Source: Ceratopteris richardii
Lineage: Eukaryota > Streptophyta > Polypodiopsida > Polypodiales > Pteridaceae
Assembly: GCA_020310875.1 (NCBI GenBank)
Contig: CM035417.1
Span: 87,368,440-87,432,439 of the forward strand
Length of the DNA stretch: 64,000 nucleotides
Direction of reading: 5' to 3'
Shown here: positions 34,601-46,100 of the stretch, in pieces
Position numbering within the stretch: the stretch's first letter is position 1
Layout: each line of letters starts with the position of its first letter
Notes under the pieces: generated by a model
What the model saw: only the letters and a program-made list of their open reading frames with translations
Databases searched by the model: none
Told to the model about the DNA's origin: nothing
Translations under genes and position numbers: made by a program

Positions 34601-37600
34601 ATTTGCCGATAGCATACGCTAGTAGGCAATTAAATGCAGCTAAACGAAATTACACCACAACGGAGAGAGAAGGCTTAGGCATGGTATATGCTGTGAAAAA
34701 ATTTAGACACTATCTATTGGCCAATAAGTTCAAGTTTTTCACTGATCATCAAGCTTTACTATATTTGGTCAATAAACCTTGCAATACAGGCCGCTTAGTA
34801 AGATGGTTCCTCTTACTAATGGAATACGACTTTGAAGTTGTTGTCAGGAGAGGTAGAACCCATCTTAGGGCAGACCATCTTTCTCGCATCACTTCAGGAG
34901 AGCCACCGCAAGGAGTGTCTGATGAATTGCCCGATGCTTATCTGTTCAATTTAGAAGTTGCTCCTAAATGGGCAAATAAGTTGATACCCGTCCTAACCTT
35001 CGGGCCTGCAAATAAAAATGTGAAGACAAGCAAAGAAGAAATTGTAAAATCACAAAAGTATCAAATATTGGCCGGAAGTATGTACAAGCAAGATACTGAG
35101 GGCGTATTAGCTTGTTGTGTCGAGGATGATGAACATACTAGTTGGTTGCAACAAGCCCATGAGGGACTGCTAGGAAATCACTACCCTAAACAACGAACAT
35201 TGCAGAATCTAAAACGTTTAGGAGTGTATTGGCCTAGCATGGACAAAGAAATACAGGAGTGGATCCAGAATTGTCCAGTGTGCCAGAAAAGACCCCCAGT
35301 GGAGCATGCCACTCTTTATCATGTGTCATTAATCCCAGATTGGAGTGCTCCATTGGTTGAGTTCATGAGATCGGGAACATTACCCAATCAGGCTAGTCTT
35401 GCAAGAAAACGGAGCATGGAGCAAGAGGCTCAAGACTATGCCTTAGTAGGAGACAACCTATATCGAAGAGGCAAGGATGGTTACCTAAGACTATGCGTTC
35501 ATGAATCAGACTATTTGAAAGTCTTAGAAGCTGCACACAGCGGTGTTGCAGGTGGACACTTTGGGCCTGACAGAGTAATTAAGACCATTCTATTCTCAGG
35601 ACTTTGGTGGCCCACTCTTCATATGGATGCTCATACTTATGTGAAGAAATGTGACACATGCCAACGTGCCCAATATCCGATAAGAAAAGATGAGATGCCT
35701 TTGAGGCCAATGATGGGAGGACGTGCATTTTCAAAGTGGGGTATAGACTTTGTAGGTCCCATCAACCCCCCAGCTAGAAACTCCCATGCAGAATACATTA
35801 TTGTAGCCACAGATTACCTTACAAAGTGGGTGGAAGTAAAAGCCACGAAAAAGAATGATGCTCAAACGACGGCTAAGTTCTTATTCGAAAATGTGTTCAC
35901 TAGATATGGGTTACCAATAGAGTTGGTTAGTGATAGAGGTACGCACTTCTTGAATGAAGTCATTGAAAATCTTCTCCAAGAATTCTTGGTGATACATAAG
36001 AAATCAGCCCCCTATCACCCACAAGCCAACGGACAAGCCGAGAGTACCAATAAGATCCTCTGTAACGTATTGACAAAACTGGTAAATAATAAACGCTCTG
36101 ACTGGGACAAACAACTTCATCATGCTGTTTGGGCTTATCGAGTTGCCTACAAAACGGTACTCAATGCCACCCCATTTCAGATGGTCTTCGGACAGAACGC
36201 TGTGCTACCATTGGATTTCTTAATCCCTGCCTTAAAAGTAGCACAAGAGTATGAGTGGAATGGGCATGAATTGTCCTCTAGAATCTTTGATCTAGAACAC
36301 TTAGGTGAGACGAGGTTACGGGCAGCAACAGGCATTTATGCTGCAAAGAAAAGGCAAAAGGCATACTTTGATGCCCATGTAAAGGATAAAGGATTGAAGG
36401 AAGGAGATCTAGTGCTGGTTTATACGCTAAAGCAACATGCCCGCAAGCTGGAGAAACGAGGATATGGACCCATGATCATTAATAGACTCTCCACTAGTGG
36501 TGCAGTTCAATTGGCCACTTTAGAAGGTGATATCTTACCAAACTATATAAGTGGTTGTCGAGTCAAGTTATATCAAGAACCTCTTACAGAGGAAATGCTC
36601 ATGAGACTCAACACTGCTAAGAAGCGAAAAGAAGAGGAGTTAAGGGTTAGAGAAGAAGCACAAGCAGAGGCTAGAGAGCGCATCAGAAGAAATAAGTTAC
36701 GACGACTAGGCCTAGATATCAACACAAAAGCTCCCAAATATCACCTGGACATGTGCCAATCTACTTCTCGAATAATTGACCGACGTCCCTTTGTGACCAT
36801 AGAGGTAGGACAGGGAAAGAGTGCAAGGCCGGTGAAAGCATTGATTGACTCAGGTGCAGCAAGCAGTGCAGTTAGACTTTCCTACTGCCAAGACTTGCAG
36901 TTGAAAATCAATCCCATAGAAGCTTATCTCATAGGATTGGGAGGTGTGGAAACCCCTTGTTTGGGCGAGGTGGAACTTCCCATCTACCTTCAAGATGTTC
37001 CAATGAAAGTCAAAGCACTGGTATGTCAAGATGAGAACCTTACAGAACCACTTGTCTTGGGTCAAGATTGGATCTATGACCATGCAGTTAACTTAAACCT
37101 AAGAAGTCAAATTCTTCAAGTTTGGGTACATGAACAATGCATTACATTAGAATTAGAGAACTGCATGCTCCAAAATCATGGCACCACACACTCTCTTAGT
37201 TCTTCCAAGACTAATCATATGGAAGAAGATGTTGTATGTGTCAAAAGCTCTATGATGCAGAAGGATTCAATCGTGAAAGACCAGGTTCGAAGGCGGGTGG
37301 ATCTTTCTTCTTCTCCAAAGAATCAAGTAGCCACAGTAGTGAGTCCACCATACAAGCAAACACAACCGTTCACGACAACTGCTACATCAAATAGAAAGAC
37401 ACCATTCGATAAAAAAGTAGTTCCGAGCATGAAACAGATATGGGTACGCAAAGGAGAGCAACCACCAACCTTGCCCCCAAAAATTCCATCCATGCAAATC
37501 AACCAGGCCGAAAGACGAAGGAAGCAGCTCAGACAAACTCAATCACAAGGTATCCAACAAGTTTGGGTGCCTAAGAAGTTAGCTGCAGCTCAACAAGGGC

Positions 37601-37944
37601 AATTACAGATGTGGGTACCTAAGAAGCTCCTACATCCACAACAACCTTTGTTCTCCCACATGCAAAAGGTTTCAACAAAGCAACCAAAAAGAGAAAAGGG
37701 TAAGAACCACGTACAGAGACCAAAGGAAGATCAAATCAGCTATTCCCCATTAATAGGAAGACATGCAAAAAGGATATGGGTTTGGAAGCCAAAAGTGCAA
37801 GTAGCCTCCACCGAACCAAAACGTCAACCACACTGGATACCACAGTTCAGAAAGCATCCGAAGACAAAGACGCCTGAAGTGACCTCTACAGTGCCAAATG
37901 TTGTTCTAAAATGGACTCCAATAAGGAGGATTACCTCAGTTTGA
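28687..37944 (+). pseudogene. G3 gag-pol polyprotein, two in-frame stops
   Basis: From the ATG at 28687 (MNLRSGRH) one frame runs to TGA 37942-37944, broken only by TGA at 28717-28719 and TGA at 34084-34086 (G2 has Arg AGA at the second). An internal ATG at 28834 could restart after the first. Order: gag domain from 29716; three CX2CX3HX4C knuckles at 30352, 30964 and 31054, with a Gln/Tyr/Pro-rich stretch at 30496-30640; protease IIDSGAG (Asp 32395-32397); RT from about 33690 with YVDD at 34102-34113, six codons after the second stop; RNase H at about 34520-34890; extra H2C2 at 35158-35290; standard H2C2 at 35533-35662; integrase D, D, E at about 35746, 35932 and 36040. The tail has a second retropepsin-like domain (LIDSGAA, Asp 36847-36849; LVLGQDW near 37057) and W-V-R/P-K repeats to about 37920. 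Confidence 0.95.
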
Positions 37945-39217
37945 GACTCAATGGATACCTCCACCAAGGTCGGCATCAACTTCCACAAGTAACATCGAAG
38001 CCTCGAACGAGCAACAACCATGTGCTCCTTGCACAACCCTGTCTTTTACACCATTCAGGTCATGCATTTCCAAAGTATGCATTAATATAGGGCCACATTA
38101 CACGGCCGTGCATAGACACACTTGAGAATCCCACGCACAAGAGCACAGTGACATATGTTAAATATTTCTATTGATACTAACTTTTGTGTTCTTGTTTTGT
38201 GATATCCTGTTCCTCAAAAAAAAAAAAAAAAAAAAAAAAAGGGGGGAGACAGAAAAGCGGGAGAGAGCTTGTTCCCAGGTTTGGCTTATGAAACATGAAT
38301 GAGTCATGCTTAGTTGAAGGTGGAACTGTTGATTACTAGGCATTTATCAATTTGGATAGAAGTGTGTCTCGGCTAGCAGTGAGATTATTGCTGCCTTCTC
38401 TGGTAGATGACAAGCATTTGGCATGAACAGGGCATCTACAACTATGATTTTCTCTTACCATGGTAGGAATGCAGAGTTTGAAGGTCCGCAACTTGAGTGA
38501 TGCTTGATTACTTCATGTACCTGAGCATCCAAGGAGATATCTGCAAAGGGTAGTTCTAGAGGAGAAGACTCCTGCATATAGTGAGCTAAAGAGAATATGT
38601 GAAACTCAGCTTGGTGTAGTTACCCGGTGTTGCTTGCCAAGGAATATAAAGCAATTCCATTCTCAGTATCTCCTGAACCAGTATGGAACAGTAGCACTGA
38701 TGAATGGTCTATGTCAATCAGCATGGTAATCTCTTAGAAACCGGCATGTGTCCAACATTCCTCTGAGTGTCAATATAGGGAAGTGAACGTGCATGAGACC
38801 AAGCTCAGAAATGCACATTGTTACTGACAAAGGTTGCTTTGAAAAGAGGAGAGGGGATCCACCACTCAAAAGATCTCATCAGTGGACAATCAACATGGAC
38901 ATTCATCAACAAAGTTCCATCCCAAAGGCTGAGTGTACAACACGAAGAGACAAACATCCATCAACCTTCTCCATGGTAAGTATCTTTACTCTGGCAACAC
39001 CATAACCATGCTAGTTCAGGAAACCTCTTCGTCAGCATACCCTTGAGCATTTTTTGCACCATACTTCTTCCAATGCATTTTCCAAGTAAGCATGCGTAGG
39101 GCTACATTACAAGGCCGTGCACAAGGCACATACTTTTTTCAACCCAGGCACGAACACACTTACCCATCATTCATCATGGGTTATGACTAGTTGGCATGAC
39201 TGCTCTCAACATCATCT
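37945..39217 (+). other. G3 region between pol and the extra-ORF remnant
   Basis: No convincing gene. It contains a purine run A25-G6-AGA at 38216-38249 and a degenerate direct repeat of about 60 bp (GCATTTYCCAA ... GGCCGTGCA) at about 38063 and 39075. In G1 and G2 this interval holds the 4.3-kb extra ORF. The sequence here does not resemble its N-terminal or middle parts. Confidence 0.6.
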
Positions 39218-39471
39218 TTGGAAGAGCTAGCGGACATCTTGGGAACAACATCCATATCTCGGAAGCACATTGAAGCCAGTAGTTGCTCCAAATCACTCTT
39301 GACAACCTCTTTTGAGCGACTTGCAGTCTTGAAAGCTCAAAACGACACATTCTTGCTGGAATCCAAAGAACCAGCTCATACAACGGATGGACACCACCTC
39401 TCAAAGCACTACATAGAACAGCCCTTCCAACAAGGGTCTGTCAGGGACGACAGACTCGAGAGGGGGGGGAG
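39218..39471 (+). pseudogene. G3 remnant of the extra ORF 3' end
   Basis: An open frame from 39218 crosses into the LTR. Only its end is recognisable: YIEQPFQQGSVRDDRLERGG matches the G1 (SQQQGSVRDDRRERGG) and G2 (IEQRSVRGDRR) C-termini just before the polypurine tract. The earlier residues do not match ORF3. The bulk of the ORF was lost or replaced, while sequence next to the tract was kept, probably because it is needed in cis. Confidence 0.65.
39436..39471 (+). promoter_or_regulatory. G3 inverted repeat and polypurine tract
   Basis: GTCTGTC...GACAGAC with a 6-nt loop is followed by GAGAGGGGGGGGAG (39458-39471) directly before the LTR. Confidence 0.88.
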
Positions 39472-40096
39472 TGTTGAAGCTCAAAGTCAAGGACAAAGCA
39501 CATAAGCATATCAAAAGGTGAACACACAAGGAAAGGGAGCAAGTAGGGAGCTCCAAGAAGTGTATGTCAAATTTTCAGAAGAATCCCCTACAAAAATAGT
39601 GATTTTCATCACAAAAAAACCATTGTAAATACCATTGTAAATACCATTATCTATTTTTAGTAACTCCATTTTGTTCAAGCCGAGGAGTCCTCGAGCTTGA
39701 GGAGTATTAGAAGTACCATCGTACCAATGTTCATAATCTTTAGACTTCGTTTGAGCCCTCAAATAAGCCCGGGAACCTAATTTTTAACTAGGCCGGACAC
39801 TAGGTCTGGACAGGGCCAAAACTAGTCAAAAAACTATAAAAAGAGCTAGAGAGCTCATTTTTGGGGTTAGCTTGTTAGAGAATAGAACTTTTGTAAGAGA
39901 CCTCTTTTGCAAACTAAACTTTCCATTGTTCCTCTCGTTGATCTTACTTTGTGCGCGTGTGTGTGTATGTGTGTGCATGTTCGTGTGCTTTCACTCACGC
40001 ACTTGTGCCTTCACTTGCTCGTGGTCTTCATACCAGTCCTCACGTCTCCGCGGATTGACAAGTAAAGGAGGTGGTGCTTACGCTTGAGCTACACCA
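39472..40096 (+). repeat. G3 3' LTR, 625 bp
   Basis: Same ends and length as the 5' copy. Three differences were seen: CACATAAG against CACAGAAG, GGGCCAAAA against GGGCAAAAA, and TAGTCAAA against TAGTAAAA. The hairpin is at 39681-39693 and TATAAAA at 39835-39841. Confidence 0.97.
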
Positions 40097-40101
40097 CCAC
40101 A

Positions 40102-43100
40102 CCAGCCAAGCAAGTGGCTTTATTTTTGGATGGATTGCTAAGTACCAAATTGAGATCCTATGTGTACTTGAAGGACCCTAGGACCATAGAAGAGTGTGTA
40201 CGCATGTGCATTGACATCGAGGATAACCTAGGGGAGGAGTTAGAGCTTTCCAAGATATACAAAGAATCGGATAGTGCCTCTAACCTCTCTTCCACGCAAT
40301 CCACATCAATCGAGGAACTTGCAGAGAAAGTAGCCCAGAAATTAGGTGTAACTAGCAAACAAATTCCTAGATTTGCCCCGGTGAAAAGGTGCTATACTTG
40401 TGGCAGTGACCACATGGCGAATGTCTGTCCCATTATGACTCAACCTCAAGTTAATCCTAGTAGCCAGTACTGCACCATAGAACGGAGATACACAAATCAC
40501 ACAGCACAAGACTGCCCCTACAATAAGCAGGCTGTTAGGCAACCCTACCCTCAGCCATACCCTCAGCAGGAAAGATACCAGAACCCGTACCCTCCACAAC
40601 CATATGGCAGGCCACAACAACCTTATCAGCAACCATACCAAAACCAACAAAGGCCTCAACCAGTGTTAGCTCAACAACCCCCTGCCCCAGCTAATGTGAT
40701 CCCAGTAAAATATGCAGCAGCAGAAGAAAACCTGAATAGAGCTATAGTCCCTGTAACACCAGTACTTTCAGAAAGTGATCCCAGTGACCATAGCTTTGAT
40801 TCTACACATGTCGATAGTCCCCATGCCTACTACATGCAGTCTCCTGAGCATGGTGAGTCTTACTATAGTGAAGAGCCAAATGAACCCAGTTGGGAGTCAG
40901 ATTACACAAACGTCATGTAGACAAACCCCAACTCTAGACCTCAACCTAGGCAGATACGACCCCCATTTCCTAGAGGACCATGCTTCAGATGTCAGGGGGA
41001 TCACCTTATACTTGATTGTCCACTGCCTGCCCCTACACAACCTCAACCAGTTACCATTCAGGGTTTCTGTCAAGACTACGGGAAAGAGCATCTCCTACGA
41101 GATTGCCCAAAGAACCCTAATAACATGCCTAAAATCACTCCTATCAATGTTGTTGGGTTAGTTGTAGACTCCACAGGGAGTGTGACTTCCACTGCACCTG
41201 TGCAGGTGATCACAAGAGCCCAGGCACTACAACAAAACCAAGGTGTTGGTCAGGAAAAGAGCCCCGAGGTGAGTGAAACAGAGAGCATAACCAAAAAGAG
41301 AACGAGAGCCTGGAAGGATAGTCGTGAAAGAATGAAAAGGCAATGGGCAAAAAAGATGAGCGAACTTGAAGAAAGCTTGAGAGAAACCAAAGCAAAGATC
41401 ATAGAGATCACGTCTCAATCGCACTCTCACACATTCCCACCACTACCATCCCCATCACCCTCCATCCCTCCACCCTCTAATACACCCCACGTACCCCACC
41501 CACCACCCCGAGTAGGATCAGTGTTAGCTGATCCCACTCCTGAAGACATAGACATGATGCTTAAAGCATATCAGGCCAGAATCCAAGAAGGGCCAAATGT
41601 AACGAATCATGACAAGTGCTACCCTAGAGCTGACCTAGAGATAGAAAGAACCAAGCTTTGCGCGAAAATGGTCGCATTGGCTCAGACTATGTTTAAAGCC
41701 AGTCGCCTTTTCAATTACTCGGGCTCAGCCAAGACGCAATTACACTTGGATGGACTTCTAGAGAAGTTAGAGGGCATAATTGCAAGATCTGCCAAGGAAG
41801 AAAAAAATCAAGAAAGAGATAAAGCAAGCAAAAACACGACCCATCCTCCATCGGAAGTTTATGTGCCCAATTCCACTGAACCAGACAACCCCCCTTCACT
41901 AGAAAGAATGGAGAATCTAATGGCACAATCACGAAAGGAACTCGCCCTTCAACACCATGACAAGGCCAGTATAAGAGCAGGTCTTCCTACCCAGACAGCC
42001 TATGTGCCAAAAGCTTATGTGCCTGAAGCTTATGTGCCTAACTCTACGGAGCCAGACACATCATCTTCTATGAATCGATTCACACCAGAATTTCTACGAG
42101 AGATTCAAGAAGACAAATGGGCTAAAGAAAGTGAAATCCCTCCTCCTATCGAACTTGTGGATGATGCACACGGTCAATTCCCACAAGACATCCCATCCAT
42201 TTATGGGGAGCAGGAGAGCACCCAATCTCAGGAACGACTAGACTTCGCGTCTAATTCTTTACAAGAGTTACCCCACTTCACGGGCCCATGGGAAGCCAAG
42301 TCTACTTGTATGAGAACCCCCACAGTCATGGTAAGAAACGAAGATTCAGTCATACCTAGGAACACAGAGGTAGTGAAAAATACCAAAGTGCAGTGTAATC
42401 TCACTTTGGAAGAGCTGCTTAAGGTTAGACCAGAAGTGTGGGAACATGTAGCCAATCAAGTGCCCGAGATAGCCAAACCTCGTTCCCAGGTAGGATCACA
42501 TAGGACAGTGCCAGAGATACCCTTGGATAAGATAGGAGATATGTGTGAAGGTGAAGAAGGGAACACCTATCTTCCCATTACCTACCAAGAGTATACCACC
42601 AAGGCCATTTTGGACTCAGGCGCAGGAGTTGCAATTGCCACCACTTCCCTATGGAAGCGTTGGGGCAAGCCAGCACTCAGGCCAACGAGAATGAAATTGC
42701 AGATGGCCGATGGTCATATTGAGAGACCCTTAGGATTGCTAGAAGGAATAACTCTCACCACCTGTGGTGTCGAGTTCGAGCACACATTTGCCATATGTGA
42801 CTTCAGCAAAAATCATGCCTATGAGATGATCTTGGGACGACCTTTTATGCGACAGTTGCAAGTGGTACAGGATTGGGGAACCAATTCTTTGTACCTGCAG
42901 CACTTAGGTGTTACAACCAAAGTCAATCTCAAGGATTACTCTCATAGAGATGTTCCCCCTATCCAATGGAATCCCATCCATAGAGCCAAGGATGATACGG
43001 AATATGTGCATTCCATAGGATCAGGATCCTCATGGATGCATGAAGACACTCACTTATGGATGTGCAAAGTAGCAGTGGAAGAAGAGAAGAGAGAGAAGGC

Positions 43101-46100
43101 CAGAGATATAGGTGCAAACGAAACACATAGACCCATTCAAGACCCAGCCTATGCACCAGTAGTATTTCCTGACGAAGAATTCGAACCCCACGGCTGGGCA
43201 GAAATCCTAGCAACAATGGATGTAGCCATCAATGAGGAACAATGGACGCCTCACTGTGATGAGGATGGCTATGACATTTCAGTCTTCTCCATAGAGCCAA
43301 TCATGGGAGAGGCAGTTCTAGAAGAATGCGAACCTAACCCTGATGTATTTGAGGATGCGAGTGACTCCGATCTAGAGTCAATCATCATGGACCCACCTTT
43401 TGCATCAGATGAAGAATACTTCCATGAAGTAGAATTTCAACCCCAGAGGTACGAAGAGCTTACCAGTGATGTAAGATTAGCCACACATGCGACCCTGAAG
43501 GGAGAAGGAAAGAAAAGAAAGAAGAGAGAAGTCACACAAGAAGAGGAAGAGTCTTTGTTTGAGGTCCCGGAAAATTTTAAGAAATATGAGATAGATGACA
43601 GAAGAGTCATGATCAGAATGCCTAAGCGAGAGGCACAATCAGGAGAGGCCTATGATAACAAAGAAACCACCAAGAAAATAGTTGTGGCCCTAGAGGAGGG
43701 AGAGGAGAGATGCACGTACATAGGCCATGACCTGACAGAAGAGGAAGAACAAGAGCTAATAGCCTTGCTAAGAGAATACAAAGATGTATTCGCTTGGAGT
43801 TACAAGGATTTGAAGGGTGTAGATCCTGACATATGTTCACACACTATCCCCATGATCTTAGATGCCAAGCCCTCTAAGCAAAAGCCATATACGTATAACG
43901 ATAATTATGCGGCTAAGATCAAAGAGGAGATAGATAGACTGGTTGAAGCTGGATTTATCTATGAAATTGAGCACACTGAATGGGTATCCCCCATTGTAGT
44001 GGTGCCCAAGAAGAACGGCAAATTGCGGGTATGCATTAACTTGAAGAAGGTTAACGCAGCCACGATCAGAGATAACTATCCGCTTCCTATCACTGAGCAT
44101 CTATTAGAAAGGGTGGCAGGCAAGGAAGTGTACAGCTTCCTAGATGGGTTCTCTGGCTACAATCAAGTGGCCATTGCACCAGAAGATCAGCATAAAACGG
44201 CTTTTGCCACAGAGTGGGGCATATTTGCTTTTAGGGTAATGCCATTCGGGCTGACCAATGCTCCCGCAACCTTCCAAAGGCTGATGTGCCATGTATTTAA
44301 GGAGTTCTTGAGAAAGAACTTAGAAGTCTATGTTGATGATCTTTGTGCTCATTCCAACATTAGACAAACCCATATTCCTGAACTCAGACAAATCTTTGAC
44401 AAATGTAGAGAATATCAAGTCTGCCTGAACCCAGAAAAGTGCGTTTTTATGGTCAGGCAAGGCAAGATTCTAGGACACATAGTGTCAAAGAATGGCATAT
44501 CTACTGACGAAGAGAAAGTGAGAGCTATAGCAGAGCTACCTAGGCCAAGGAATGTCAAGGAAGTACAAGCTTTCATGGGACATTGTGGTTACTACCATCG
44601 GTTTATACACATGTATGCCATCATAGCAAAGCCTCTGTATGGACTTTTGACCAACTTTGAGTGGACTGACGAATGCGAGAACTCCTTCCAGGAGCTTAAA
44701 CGGCGATTATGTTCAGCACCAATCTTAACCACACCAGATTGGAATAAGCCTTTCCATGTTCACGTGGATGCATCCAATTATGCTATTGGATGTGTACTCG
44801 CACAACCTACGGGTGAAGGTAATATGGATCTTCCAATTGCCTATGCCAGTAGACAATTGAATGCGGCTGAACGAAATTATACCACTACAGAAAGAGAAGG
44901 CTTAGGCATGGTATATGCAGTCAAGAAATTTAGACGCTATTTGCTGGCAAATAAGTTTAAATTTTTTACTGATCACCAAGCATTGTTATATCTCGTGAAC
45001 AAGCCATGCAATACAGGAAGATTAGTAAGATGGTTTCTCTTACTAATGGAATATGATTTCGAGGTTGTGGTGAGGAAAGGTAGGACTCATTTGAGAGCTG
45101 ATCATCTTTCTAGGCTCACCTCCGGAGAAGCCCCACAAGGAGTATCAGATGCCCTTCCTGACGCTTACTTGTTTAACTTGGAAGTGGTACCGCAGTGGGC
45201 TAAGCCATTAGTGCCAGTGTTGACGTACGGACCTAACCACCCAGTAATAGCCACACAGGATAGAGAGGTAGTAAAAGCCCAAAAGTATCACATCATGGCA
45301 GGAAGTATGTACAAGCACACAGATCAAGGGATCTTGGCTTGTTGTGTAGAAGAGGACGAGTATGCAAAGTGGTTGCAATTAGCACATGTAGGTGCATTAG
45401 AGAAACACTACTCAAAGCAACGAACCTTACAGACACTAAGGAGACTCGGAGTACATTGGCCAACTATGGAAGCTGATGTCCAAAGGTTGTGCAAGGAATG
45501 CCCAATCTGTTGCACTAAACCACCGCTGGAACATGCCACTCTTTATCAAGTGTCCATAGTGCCAGATTGGAGTGAACCTCTAGTATCCTTCTTAAGGACG
45601 AGAACATTCCCTCCAGACATGACTCTGGCTAGGCAAAAGAGTTTAGAACAAGAAGCCCAGGATTATTCACTCATGGGTGATAATCTATACAAGCGTGGTA
45701 AAGACGGTTACCTGAGACTATGTGTCCATGAGAGTGAGTATCTCAAGATCTTGGACACTGCTCACCAAGGTGTAGCAGGAGGACACTTTGGACCAGATCG
45801 GGTGATCAATGCAATACTATTTGCGGGCTTCTGGTGGCCGACCCTTCACATGGACGCCCATGCCTATGTGAAACGATGTGATGTCTGTCAGAGAACTCAG
45901 CATCCTATACGAAAAGATGAGATGCCACTAAAACCTATGATGGGTGGACGTGCATTCTTTAAGTGGGGAATAGACTTCGTAGGTCCTATTAATCCCCCAG
46001 CTAAGGGTTCCCATGCAGAATATATCATTGTTGCGACAGACTATCTAACAAAGTGGGTAGAGGTAAAAGCTACGACAAAGAACGACGCTCAGACAACTGC

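Larger units (their letters stand above)
26333..40096 (+). mobile_element. Ty3/gypsy element G3 (13,764 bp), nested in G2 gag
   Basis: Complete 625-bp LTRs (26333-26957 and 39472-40096), a CCACA duplication, tRNA-Asp-type primer site, leader with palindrome array, gag-pol with two stops, and a polypurine tract. By eye the LTRs differ at about three sites, so insertion was recent. G3 lacks the extra ORF of G1/G2 except for its last codons. Confidence 0.97.

Noticed and set aside
45115..45380. Second (archaeal-type) RNase H as in Tat elements
   Set aside because: The interval before the extra H2C2 module is too short and has no DEDD pattern.
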